From the NCBI GenBank assembly GCA_018302725.1, contig JAGVZJ010000007.1:1-10098 (forward strand): a stretch of DNA of 10,098 nt, in the 5' to 3' direction. The position numbers and the translations under genes are program-made. Below, piece after piece: positions 1 to 5,399 of this stretch. Position 1 is the stretch's first letter, and each line of letters opens with the position of its first letter. Below the pieces are notes generated by a model. The model was not told the origin of the DNA, did no database searches, and was given only the letters and a program-made list of their open reading frames with translations. The DNA comes from Candidatus Woesearchaeota archaeon. GTDB lineage: Archaea > Nanobdellota > Nanobdellia > SCGC-AAA011-G17 > GW2011-AR20.

Positions 1-156
1 TTTATCCTGCTCCTGTCGTTTATACTTAATATCACTTTAATGGAATTGCAGGAGAAGAAAAAGACTGAGCTTGTTGAAAAGATTCATAGAATGACAGAGT
101 ATTCCATGTTCATTATAGTTCCTTTGCTATATCTAATATTGTTTATTCTATTTTAA
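1..156 (+). CDS. Membrane protein, C-terminal fragment (5' end outside window)
   Basis: The first frame is open from base 1 and ends in TAA at 154-156, leaving 51 visible residues. They read as a hydrophobic stretch (residues 1-14), a charged lysine/glutamate-rich loop (about residues 15-34) and a second hydrophobic segment (about 36-51) rich in Ile, Leu and Phe that runs to the very last residue. This is the pattern of two transmembrane helices joined by a short charged loop. The gene starts to the left of the window, so neither its length nor its family can be judged. A T-rich stretch just after the stop (157-165) could end its transcript. I do not recognise the protein. The integral-membrane call rests on hydrophobicity alone. 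Confidence 0.6.
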   Translation, partial: FILLLSFILNITLMELQEKKKTELVEKIHRMTEYSMFIIVPLLYLILFILF

Positions 157-185
157 CCTTTTCTTATCACAAAAGTTTAGCAAAT

Positions 186-195
186 CTTAAATATT
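186..195 (+). promoter_or_regulatory. Archaeal TATA-like box for the 426-residue protein gene
   Basis: The sequence CTTAAATATT is centred about 28 bases before the ATG at 218. Archaeal TATA boxes usually sit about 25-30 bases before the transcription start, so this predicts a leaderless or nearly leaderless mRNA. No Shine-Dalgarno-like sequence lies before the ATG, which agrees. Confidence 0.5.
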
Positions 196-217
196 TTTCT
201 TTAGATAACTTGTTAGT

Positions 218-1498
218 ATGAGTGACCTTATACATCTACTTAATCCAGCTACAGAACCTTTTTCTGGTTATGATACTCTTGAGCCCAGTGAACAAGGATT
301 AGTTATTGCTACAAGTAGACCTAACACTAGTTTAAGAAAGGAACAACCAGAAGGAAAATTATTTTTATGGGTTGTAGGTAAACCAAGAAGGGTATATTCT
401 CAAGAAAGTCCTTTATGGGGGTTAGTTGCCCATAATGGAAGATTACTTAGTACAACTATCCCAACAGATGGTGAAAGGATAGATCAATGTATAAGGGGCA
501 GTTTTATTAAGGATCTAGTCACAGGAGAAGTTTTCTACCATACGAAAGGGGTTGGTAAATATTGTAGCCATGAAGGAGATCTTTATTTTTTTAGAGAAGA
601 CTATCATAGTGAGAAAGTGATTACATGGAATAGTCAGATCGGAGAAAGAACTGATTCTGTCCTGTGCAGAATGGATAAAAAAAATAGACCCGAGGAGCTT
701 ATGACCTTGCAAGCAAAGGTGGAATCTATGATAAGTACACCTAGTGGATTAGTTGTGAGTGCTATGGCAGACCCAAGGGGCGATGGACCTAATAGGATAC
801 TGAATCTCATGACTGGAGAAGTTTACCATTCTCGGCAATTATGGGTGAATGGAAAACCTGTTGAAATGATTGGGGGTTATGATCTAGGACAAGTATTAGC
901 TCTATCTTATGATGGTGAAAGAGTATATTATCCTATTTCATATGCTCCAAGCGGAGTATATGATCAAAATGGGAATAGCATTGCGTATTTTCCAATGATT
1001 GACTGGTTGGAAAGAAGGGTTGTAGAGATAGTTAGAGGGCTTCCTGAAAGTAGGTGGTCCGAGGAGATGGATGAAGTTGAAAATAGAGCCAGGGTAGTAT
1101 TAGGGTATAGTTATGAGAAAGCAATGAGTAGTGAGTGTAATCATTTTAGAACCAATATTTGGAAAAATTCAAAACAAAGAAGAGACGATCCTAACTGTCT
1201 TTATAGACGAGTAGCACTTTCACAATATATTGACCATAATTTTGTTATAAGAAATATGACATTTCATAATGGAAATTTAGTTATGGCATCCGATAGAAAT
1301 CTTTATGTTGTACCTCTTTCAGAAGAAACATGTTTCCCAATACCAGTAAACCCATTCAGACATAGAGTCTGGAGATTTAGAGACAACATCTGCGGTATGG
1401 ATATAATTGTGGGAGAAGAGCTTAAAAAATTAAAAGGTAATGCAAGTATTAGGATGGGAAAAAATGCTAGTTTTGTTTCATTAGCGCAGGCTGCATGA
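218..1498 (+). CDS. Hypothetical beta-rich (propeller-like) protein, 426 residues
   Basis: I do not recognise a family. The protein has no signal peptide and no membrane segment, so it is probably cytoplasmic. It is built from short beta-strand-like units with the recurring pattern of alternating hydrophobic residues, an N-G or D-G turn, then another strand. Examples lie at residues 27-33, 47-60, 67-80, 115-127, 168-183, 226-240 and 344-367. A T-G-E-V turn recurs at about 102-105 and 199-202, each followed by Tyr/His, and looks like equivalent positions of two blades. This resembles a degenerate beta-propeller. A helical, charged stretch (about 262-305) interrupts it. The ATG at 218 fits a leaderless start with a TATA box 28 bases upstream. 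It is a single-gene unit, convergent with the minus-strand block that ends at 1504. Function is unknown; fold confidence is moderate. Confidence 0.75.
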   Translation: MSDLIHLLNPATEPFSGYDTLEPSEQGLVIATSRPNTSLRKEQPEGKLFLWVVGKPRRVYSQESPLWGLVAHNGRLLSTTIPTDGERIDQCIRGSFIKDLVTGEVFYHTKGVGKYCSHEGDLYFFREDYHSEKVITWNSQIGERTDSVLCRMDKKNRPEELMTLQAKVESMISTPSGLVVSAMADPRGDGPNRILNLMTGEVYHSRQLWVNGKPVEMIGGYDLGQVLALSYDGERVYYPISYAPSGVYDQNGNSIAYFPMIDWLERRVVEIVRGLPESRWSEEMDEVENRARVVLGYSYEKAMSSECNHFRTNIWKNSKQRRDDPNCLYRRVALSQYIDHNFVIRNMTFHNGNLVMASDRNLYVVPLSEETCFPIPVNPFRHRVWRFRDNICGMDIIVGEELKKLKGNASIRMGKNASFVSLAQAA

Positions 1499-1503
1499 TT
1501 TAC

Positions 1504-1749
1504 TTAAACTATACCCCTCTCTTCTAAACTTTTTCTAACTATTTTATCAAAATCAATTTTCTCTAAGCTCTCTTCAACAGATTTAATTTTTACATTAGTA
1601 CATGCTTTCTTAGACATTATACCGCAACAATCCTTATAAGTCTTTATACTCGGGTCAAAAACTTCAAAGTTAGCACATTTTTGATAAGCGTGTAAAAAGA
1701 AATCTAACGCCGCGACCCGGATTTGAACCGGGATGCCCCGGAGGGCCAA
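1504..1749 (-). CDS. Doubtful small ORF with Cys motif, overlapping tRNA-Ser
   Basis: An 81-codon frame has its only upstream ATG (1749) inside the tRNA-Ser gene, so residues 1-14 are translated tRNA sequence and unlikely to be real protein. The part after the tRNA looks more protein-like. It has a Cys at residue 25, a Cys-Cys pair at about 41-42 and a Cys at 50, then a charged amphipathic tail (about 54-81). This could be a small metal-binding protein or the remaining C-terminal end of a gene whose start was lost when the tRNA came to lie there. The next internal ATG (1617) would give only 37 residues and loses the first three cysteines. I see no TTG, GTG or ATG start in this frame between the tRNA end and that ATG. 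An oligo-T stretch right after the tRNA also argues against co-transcription. It may be a gene remnant or chance. Confidence 0.25.
   Translation of the reverse strand: MALRGIPVQIRVAALDFFLHAYQKCANFEVFDPSIKTYKDCCGIMSKKACTNVKIKSVEESLEKIDFDKIVRKSLEERGIV
1692..1704 (-). terminator. Oligo-T terminator after tRNA-Ser
   Basis: Read on the minus strand, the bases 6 to 16 after the tRNA 3' end contain TTTCTTTTT. Archaeal RNA polymerase commonly terminates at such T-runs without a hairpin, so this is the likely end of the tRNA transcript. Confidence 0.45.
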
Positions 1750-1802
1750 GCTCTCTTTATGAAGTTCCAGGCTTGTGCGATACCAGATTACGCGATCGCG
1801 GC
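1708..1802 (-). tRNA. tRNA-Ser (anticodon GGA), intron-containing
   Basis: On the minus strand the gene forms a complete class II tRNA. The acceptor strands GCCGCGA and TCGCGGC pair over 7 bp, followed by G as discriminator base, which is the archaeal serine identity base. The D-arm has a 3-bp stem with GG in the loop. The anticodon stem is CAAGC/GCTTG. A long variable arm (4-bp stem GCCC/GGGC) and a T-arm (CCCGG, loop TTCAAAT, CCGGG) follow. The anticodon is GGA (1768-1766), reading UCC and UCU. The anticodon loop is 19 instead of 7 bases, explained by a 12-base intron after position 37. CCA is not encoded. Removing the intron gives 83 bases, normal for tRNA-Ser. It sits just downstream of the deacylase gene but has its own TATA box. 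Confidence 0.93.
1753..1764 (-). other. 12-nt tRNA intron at canonical position 37/38
   Basis: The anticodon loop reads CTGGAA, then 12 extra bases, then A before the 3' anticodon stem. Placing the intron between 37 and 38, the usual archaeal site, restores a normal 7-base loop. The bulge-helix-bulge for the splicing endonuclease is weak. With AA|C and AG|A as the two 3-base bulges, the 4-bp central helix has only two Watson-Crick pairs (C-G, U-A) and two G/A mismatches. The intron itself could form a 3-bp CTT/AAG hairpin. The intron is seen; the exact cut sites are inferred. Confidence 0.75.
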
Positions 1803-1826
1803 ATGTAGAAGAATCACTAAAACAAG

Positions 1827-1836
1827 TTTAAAAATG
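1827..1836 (-). promoter_or_regulatory. TATA-like box of tRNA-Ser
   Basis: On the minus strand, ATTTTTAAA is centred about 29 bases before the first tRNA base (1802), the right distance for transcription to start a few bases upstream of the mature 5' end. It lies in the short gap right after the deacylase stop codon (1840-1842), so the tRNA need not depend on operon read-through. Confidence 0.5.
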
Positions 1837-1839
1837 TTT

Positions 1840-2328
1840 TTATAACTTCTCTATGGTAAACTCCTCTATTCTCGGCTTTAAAATCTTGATGAAGTCTTTG
1901 CACTTCATTTCCATTGAATTTACAAAAGTACCGGCACTAAAGTCAACAATATCATTGTCTAAAACATGCTTGTCTGCTACTATCTCCATCTTCTCTTTGT
2001 AAAGATTTCCAAAAGGATGTACAGTCCCTACTTCACACCCTGTAATTCTCAAAACATCTTCAGAATCTGCCAATCTGATATCTTTTGTATTTAAAATTGT
2101 CTTTAAATTCTTTAATCTAATCTTCCTATTTCCTGTTACCAAGCATAAAACAAACTTCTTCTCATGTGTAACAAGGATTAAAGACTTAACTCCCTGTGAC
2201 AGAGGAATACCTCTCACTTTTGAAGACTCTTCAGCAGTATGAACTCTTTTGTGTTTGATTGATTTGTAATCAACATTCTCTTTTTTCAAGAGTTCTTTGA
2301 TTTTATCTAGTTCTACCTGTCCCATCAT
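1840..2328 (-). CDS. YbaK/ProX-type aminoacyl-tRNA deacylase
   Basis: This 162-residue protein matches the YbaK/EbsC (prolyl-tRNA-synthetase-associated) domain in length and motifs. Members hydrolyse mischarged tRNAs such as Cys- or Ala-tRNA(Pro) and so act as free-standing editing factors in the cytoplasm. Visible hallmarks are H30-T31 followed by Glu-Glu, the G-V-K-S-L-I-L segment with the conserved lysine K48, a V-x-G strand around 64-66, G97 and G101 before H-P-F-G (104-107), and S-A-G at 131-133 in the loop that closes the pocket. The specific substrate cannot be read from sequence. The ATG at 2328 lies inside the end of the preceding ORF (26-base overlap), and a second ATG follows immediately at 2325. 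Its position after ribosomal-protein and RNA-polymerase genes and before a tRNA fits a translation-quality role. Confidence 0.85.
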   Translation of the reverse strand: MMGQVELDKIKELLKKENVDYKSIKHKRVHTAEESSKVRGIPLSQGVKSLILVTHEKKFVLCLVTGNRKIRLKNLKTILNTKDIRLADSEDVLRITGCEVGTVHPFGNLYKEKMEIVADKHVLDNDIVDFSAGTFVNSMEMKCKDFIKILKPRIEEFTIEKL

Positions 2329-2527
2329 CTACTGAACTCTGAGTTAACTCTATCAATCCATGCTCTCTAGATTCTCTCAATCCGTGAGTAAGCTCTCTCA
2401 ACACATCACCTTCACAAGCATCAGGGCTATATAACAATTCCAAGAAACCCAAAGGATCAGTAACATATCTCTGTTGAACGCTGGCAAATCTTTCCCTTAG
2501 AGCAGACAAAAGTTTTTCAAAATACAT
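2303..2527 (-). CDS. Conserved-context hypothetical protein, 74 residues
   Basis: I do not recognise this family. The frame has an earlier ATG at 2569 inside rpoN. The ATG at 2527 is preferred because it follows the rpoN stop codon after a single base, the tight spacing seen elsewhere in this operon. From that start the protein has an amphipathic N-terminal helix (first about 20 residues, rich in Leu, Phe, Arg and Glu), a central Leu/Phe-rich part with one cysteine, a second charged helix with R-E-S-R-E-H, and a polar Asp/Thr/Arg tail. There is no signal peptide or membrane segment. The last 26 bases overlap the deacylase gene, so the two are probably translationally coupled. It occupies the place after rpoN where other small operon genes sit in archaea, but it does not look like RpoK. 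Confidence 0.6.
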   Translation of the reverse strand: MYFEKLLSALRERFASVQQRYVTDPLGFLELLYSPDACEGDVLRELTHGLRESREHGLIELTQSSVDDGTGRTR

Positions 2528-2528
2528 T

Positions 2529-2729
2529 TTAATCCTTCTTGAATTTACCAACTTCCTGCAATAAGTCAATATGCCCCATAAAATGAGATCTGCAGCAGTA
2601 TCTCTTCAATCCTAATTTATCCAGCGATTCCTTCACATCTTTCTCCCTATTATTAGTCATCTCTAAGAACTTGCTCCATAAATGCGCGATTGGTTTCCCG
2701 CATGAATAACATCTAATTGGTATTATCAT
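2529..2729 (-). CDS. rpoN: DNA-directed RNA polymerase subunit N (RpoN/Rpb10)
   Basis: This 66-residue protein is the archaeal homologue of eukaryotic Rpb10, a small zinc-binding subunit of the assembly platform of RNA polymerase. The N-terminus reads M-I-I-P-I-R-C-Y-S-C-G-K, and the zinc ligands are C7, C10, C45 and C46. The C-C-R signature follows the family's L-G-L-K-R-Y. The segment after it is S-H-F-M-G-H-I-D-L, where most homologues have Arg-Met-Phe or a similar sequence; this is a mild divergence. Length is normal for the family. The start lies 16 bases after the uS9 stop and is preceded by a good Shine-Dalgarno-like sequence, one of the few in this window. Gene order uS9-RpoN is typical of archaea. 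Confidence 0.97.
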   Translation of the reverse strand: MIIPIRCYSCGKPIAHLWSKFLEMTNNREKDVKESLDKLGLKRYCCRSHFMGHIDLLQEVGKFKKD

Positions 2730-2734
2730 TTTTT

Positions 2735-2743
2735 ATCACATCC
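2735..2743 (-). promoter_or_regulatory. Shine-Dalgarno-like site of rpoN
   Basis: On the minus strand, GGATGTGAT ends 5 bases before the rpoN ATG and differs in one base from a match to the 16S anti-SD core (GGAGGTGAT). It is notable because most starts here look leaderless or coupled by overlap. rpoN, 16 bases behind uS9, needs its own initiation signal. Confidence 0.5.
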
Positions 2744-2745
2744 AA

Positions 2746-3150
2746 CTACCTATACGACTTTTGCCTCTTTGCTCTAGCCTTTGAATCATTTGGTTTATAA
2801 GTTTCTTTAAATCTTACATCAGCTACTAACAAACCTCTGTCATAATCTAAGAAGGACTTCTCTAATTTCTTGCTTCCTGTATAGCCAACTAAAGCTCTTG
2901 CAATAGCCAGCCTTGTAGCTTCTGCCTGGCCTAACCATCCTCCTCCCCTGACATTCACATCAACCTTAATACCCTTTACTATTTCATCTCCTGCAATGTA
3001 CAATGGTTCTCTTATCTTTTCTCTTGCCAAAGAGGGAGAATAATTGTCTAATAAAATGCTGTTAATCCTGACTTCTCCTTTCCCTTCTTTTACTGTCGCT
3101 CTTGCTATAGCCGCCTTTCTTTTTCCTGATGCATGAAATAATTTTGCCAT
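2746..3150 (-). CDS. rps9: 30S ribosomal protein uS9 (S9)
   Basis: A 134-residue archaeal uS9, a small-subunit head protein whose C-terminal tail reaches the P-site tRNA. It shows S-G-K-R-K-A-A-I-A-R-A at residues 8-18, the V-R-G-G-G segment (67-71) followed by G-Q-A-E-A-x-R and A-I-A-R-A-L-V (74-88), the D-x-R-x-K-E stretch (111-116), and the invariant basic end R-Q-K-S-Y-R. The terminal arginine is the one that contacts tRNA in the ribosome. Its ATG shares one base with the uL13 TAA stop, indicating translational coupling. Confidence 0.97.
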   Translation of the reverse strand: MAKLFHASGKRKAAIARATVKEGKGEVRINSILLDNYSPSLAREKIREPLYIAGDEIVKGIKVDVNVRGGGWLGQAEATRLAIARALVGYTGSKKLEKSFLDYDRGLLVADVRFKETYKPNDSKARAKRQKSYR

Positions 3151-3566
3151 TATACCTGCTTACCCCACATAATCCTGGATAGCTCCCCTATGGTTATAAA
3201 ACTTGTCCTTTTATTTTCTATATGGGCAGATTGAACACTTTCTAGTTTCTTATCTTTAAATTGATCTGGAACACCAAGATAGCACATCACTCTTTCAAAT
3301 GCAGCTTTCCCCCTCGATTCTTTATAGGGAAGCATTCCTCTTACTACTCTCCTTACAAATCTATCAGGCATCTTCGGATAGAAAGGACCCTTGCTAACAC
3401 TTCCGATTTCCTCTCTCTCTTTGTATTCATTCATTATCATTTCTTTCTTTCCCACTATTACGACATTTTCGCAATTAACAATGTCTACGTTTTCTCCTCT
3501 CATTGCCTGCTTGGCTACATAACTTACTAATCTTCCAAGAATTAAATCCTGTCCGTTAATAATCAT
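3150..3566 (-). CDS. rpl13: 50S ribosomal protein uL13 (L13)
   Basis: A 138-residue archaeal-type uL13, an early-assembling large-subunit protein. Recognisable parts are the N-terminal G-R-L-V-S-Y-V-A-K (11-19), I-V-N-C-E-N (29-34), the K-G-P-F-Y-P-K-x-P-D segment (59-68), and the strongly conserved R-R-V-V-R-G-M-L-P-Y-K (72-82), followed by K-A-A-F-x-R and Y-L-G-V-P. The start is the second codon pair of an ATGA overlap with the eL18 stop (4 bases shared). Length fits the archaeal family. Confidence 0.97.
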   Translation of the reverse strand: MIINGQDLILGRLVSYVAKQAMRGENVDIVNCENVVIVGKKEMIMNEYKEREEIGSVSKGPFYPKMPDRFVRRVVRGMLPYKESRGKAAFERVMCYLGVPDQFKDKKLESVQSAHIENKRTSFITIGELSRIMWGKQV

Positions 3567-3925
3567 CCTATAATCCTCACTTTGCTTCCTTTAGGATTTT
3601 CTTTCATTAGTTCAGCAATAGAAATTGCCTTTCCTATCTTGTTTATTTTTTCTTTTGCTCTGTCTGAAAATTGATAAGCTGCGATTGTTAATCTTTTATT
3701 TAACTCTCCCTCAGATAATACTTTTCCTGGAATTAAGGCTGTTTCTCCTTCTTTTGTATATCTGTTAATCCTGGTTATATTCACAGCTCTCCTTATTCTT
3801 GTAGGCCTCTTTAAGTCATCAGCCACTCTTCTCCATAACTTAATTTTTTCCTTACTAGCTAAAGTATCTAAATCCTTTATCAAATTCTGTAAAGCTAAAG
3901 TAGTAGTTCCTGTTCTTTTTACCAT
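3563..3925 (-). CDS. rpl18e: 50S ribosomal protein eL18 (L18e)
   Basis: A 120-residue eL18, a large-subunit protein found in archaea and eukaryotes but not bacteria, which helps fix the domain of this organism. Matching segments are the N-terminal R-T-G-T-T/L helix, W-R-R-V-A-D-D-L-x-R-P-x-R (31-43), V-N-I-x-R-I-N-R (48-55), and I-P-G-K-V-L-S-E-G-E-L (65-75) with the conserved S-x-x-A-K/E region after it. It is the first gene of the ribosomal operon, followed by uL13 with a 4-base overlap. Upstream is a 51-base gap that holds a TATA-like box, so the operon probably has its own start here even though another minus-strand operon ends at 3977. Confidence 0.96.
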   Translation of the reverse strand: MVKRTGTTTLALQNLIKDLDTLASKEKIKLWRRVADDLKRPTRIRRAVNITRINRYTKEGETALIPGKVLSEGELNKRLTIAAYQFSDRAKEKINKIGKAISIAELMKENPKGSKVRIIG

Positions 3926-3950
3926 ATCTATTTAAACTTAAAAAGTCGGA

Positions 3951-3957
3951 TTTAAAA
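3951..3957 (-). promoter_or_regulatory. TATA-like box of the eL18 ribosomal operon
   Basis: On the minus strand the core TTTTAAA, within TCTTTTTAAAT, is centred about 30 bases before the eL18 ATG, predicting a very short leader. The T-run in the same element is also the first T-rich stretch after the upstream operon's stop codon (3977), so it may double as that operon's termination site. Confidence 0.5.
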
Positions 3958-3976
3958 AGATTGCTATTGGTGGCTT

Positions 3977-4675
3977 TTAATAGGTCTTCCTAAATACTGC
4001 AGGATCCCAAAAATCATGTGTGCCCATAGCTTCATAGCTTGTAGCAACAGCTGTAAGATTTCTTTGTAAGGCAAGTGGTATTTCTGCTCCAATATCAAGC
4101 TCAAAAACACCTCTTCTGGATACATAAACTAACCCCCCAGCATGCAAACTACACAAAACCATAGATAACACCTTAGGAGAAGGGATGTCTTTATCAGGAA
4201 TAAAATATTCAGAAAATCCTGCAGGGTGATACCAGGCATTTGAAAGATACATCTTGGTAAACCTGCCTTTGTTTAAATTAGGAGGTAAAGCATATAGGTT
4301 AGCAAGTTCTAGTTCTAATCTGCCTAATCTTCCCCTTAATGTTTCACATCTCCTCTCTGTAAAATATTCACGTCTATAGCTTGGAATGTCTTTCCTTCCT
4401 GCATGTAAAAACCCATTAAAATTCCCTTCTCTTAAAAGACCCATTCTATATCTGACAAATTCAATCTGATCTTCATTACAATCAAATGCAACAACACTAT
4501 CCGCAACCTCTAACATTGCAAAAGCCTGATCCCCACTTCCACATATAGCAAGAACTCTATCCCCTTTTGTTATATCTAATCCATGCATTATTGCTAAAAG
4601 ACTTTCATCAGTATATCTATACTCAACTAAATGAACAGGTTCTGTCTTTCTTTTAGGTTTTAATTTAGCTATCAC
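3977..4675 (-). CDS. SAM-dependent transferase paralogue 3 (BtaA/DUF3419-like)
   Basis: Third of three tandem paralogues, 232 residues, with a GTG start that overlaps the preceding gene by 11 bases. It has the Rossmann-type SAM-binding loop V-L-A-I-C-G-S-G-D-Q (41-50) followed by A-F-A-M-L. An acidic residue at the end of the next strand (A-F-D, D65) should bind the SAM ribose. A helical Arg/Glu-rich middle comes next. Later features are K-M-Y-L-S-N-A-W (141-148), a glycine pair before a Val/Tyr strand (about 179-186), and a C-terminal D-P-A-V-F-R-K. The G-S-G-D-Q-A form of motif I recalls the BtaA/DUF3419 group, which moves the aminocarboxypropyl group of SAM, rather than an ordinary methyltransferase. 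That placement is inferred. There is no signal peptide; the substrate is unknown. Confidence 0.6.
   Translation of the reverse strand: MIAKLKPKRKTEPVHLVEYRYTDESLLAIMHGLDITKGDRVLAICGSGDQAFAMLEVADSVVAFDCNEDQIEFVRYRMGLLREGNFNGFLHAGRKDIPSYRREYFTERRCETLRGRLGRLELELANLYALPPNLNKGRFTKMYLSNAWYHPAGFSEYFIPDKDIPSPKVLSMVLCSLHAGGLVYVSRRGVFELDIGAEIPLALQRNLTAVATSYEAMGTHDFWDPAVFRKTY
4514..4558. repeat. 45-bp copy of the conserved SAM-loop DNA patch (paralogue 3)
   Basis: This stretch matches 5229-5273 in paralogue 2 at 44 of 45 bases (offset 715), and the single difference (T4546/C5261) changes an amino acid (Ile/Val). All third codon positions are identical over 15 codons, although the genes are diverged on both sides. 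Confidence 0.85.
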
Positions 4676-5399
4676 ATGATACCCCTCTTGTTTTTACATA
4701 AACAGCAGGATTCCATATCCAAATGCTACCTTCTCTTTCACGATATAGTGCAGTTTCTGAGAGTTCTTCATGCAAAGAAAGGGGAAATTTAGTAATACGA
4801 AGTGTGAACAATCGTGTCTCAGTCACGTAGAGCAGCCCACCAATACATAAACTGCGCAGAACTCTATTCAAAGTTGCAGCCAAAAAATCATTATCTTCAA
4901 CTTCAAAATTTTCAACACCTGCACTATGAGCCCAAGCATTGGAAAGATACAATTTAGTATATGCATTAAGCCCCAAAAATCTTAATGGAAGTGAATATAA
5001 GTTAGCTACTTCTGTCTCTAATCTGCCTGCATGCTCTCTTATTCTCTCAAGTCTTTCAGTAGTAAAATAATCCCTTCTCGTAAAACGGGTTTTTGCACGA
5101 AGTCTGATGTCATCTATTGCCCTAAATTCCTCGAATTCCCCTCTCTCCAACAACTTCAGTTTGTAAAGAGCAAACTCTACTTGCTCTTCCCTGCAGTCAA
5201 ATGCAACAACTCTGTCAGCAAGTTCCAGCATTGCAAAAGCCTGATCCCCACTTCCACATACAGCAAGAACTCTGTCTCCTTGCTGAATTTGCAGTCCTTC
5301 CATTATCGCAGAAAGGCTTTCATTAGTAATCCTGTATCTTGGATGTTTTGGCCCAGTTGAATCCAGTCCTCCTCCATGAATCAGCAGGTCAACTCCCAT
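4665..5399 (-). CDS. SAM-dependent transferase paralogue 2 (BtaA/DUF3419-like)
   Basis: Middle gene of the tandem set, 244 residues. It starts with an ATG directly abutting the TAG stop of paralogue 1. Key features are I-T-N-E-S-L-S-A-I-M-E-G-L (24-36), SAM loop V-L-A-V-C-G-S-G-D-Q (44-53), acidic D68 in V-A-F-D, a basic/helical part with R-R-D-Y-F-T (108-113), K-L-Y-L-S-N-A-W (149-156), G-G-L-L-Y-V (187-192) and W-N-P-A-V-Y at 229-234. Residues 24-62 are nearly identical to paralogue 1 (D-E-x-Q versus S-K-L-Q appears right after), whereas the remainder is far less similar. It is probably a cytoplasmic or membrane-surface enzyme using SAM. By analogy with BtaA the acceptor could be a lipid, but archaeal lipids differ from the BtaA substrate, so the acceptor is open. 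Confidence 0.6.
   Translation of the reverse strand: MGVDLLIHGGGLDSTGPKHPRYRITNESLSAIMEGLQIQQGDRVLAVCGSGDQAFAMLELADRVVAFDCREEQVEFALYKLKLLERGEFEEFRAIDDIRLRAKTRFTRRDYFTTERLERIREHAGRLETEVANLYSLPLRFLGLNAYTKLYLSNAWAHSAGVENFEVEDNDFLAATLNRVLRSLCIGGLLYVTETRLFTLRITKFPLSLHEELSETALYREREGSIWIWNPAVYVKTRGVSCDS
5215..5311. repeat. 97-bp direct repeat, copy in paralogue 2
   Basis: Identical to 5944-6040 except for one base (CCC versus CTC inside the G-D codons), at a constant offset of 729 bases, which equals exactly one paralogue gene length. It codes for residues 30-62, the helix before the SAM loop and the loop itself. Confidence 0.9.

Noticed and set aside
1791..1800. 10-bp palindrome CGCGATCGCG
   Set aside because: It is explained by the tRNA acceptor 5' strand followed by positions 8-12; no separate role is needed.
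2528..2569. Upstream ATG (2569) for the 74-residue orphan
   Set aside because: It would overlap the end of rpoN by 41 bases; the ATG at 2527 directly follows the rpoN stop.
3261..3530. Plus-strand ORF of 89 codons opposite uL13
   Set aside because: It is antisense to an unmistakable ribosomal protein gene and has a Ser/His/Phe-rich composition without motifs.
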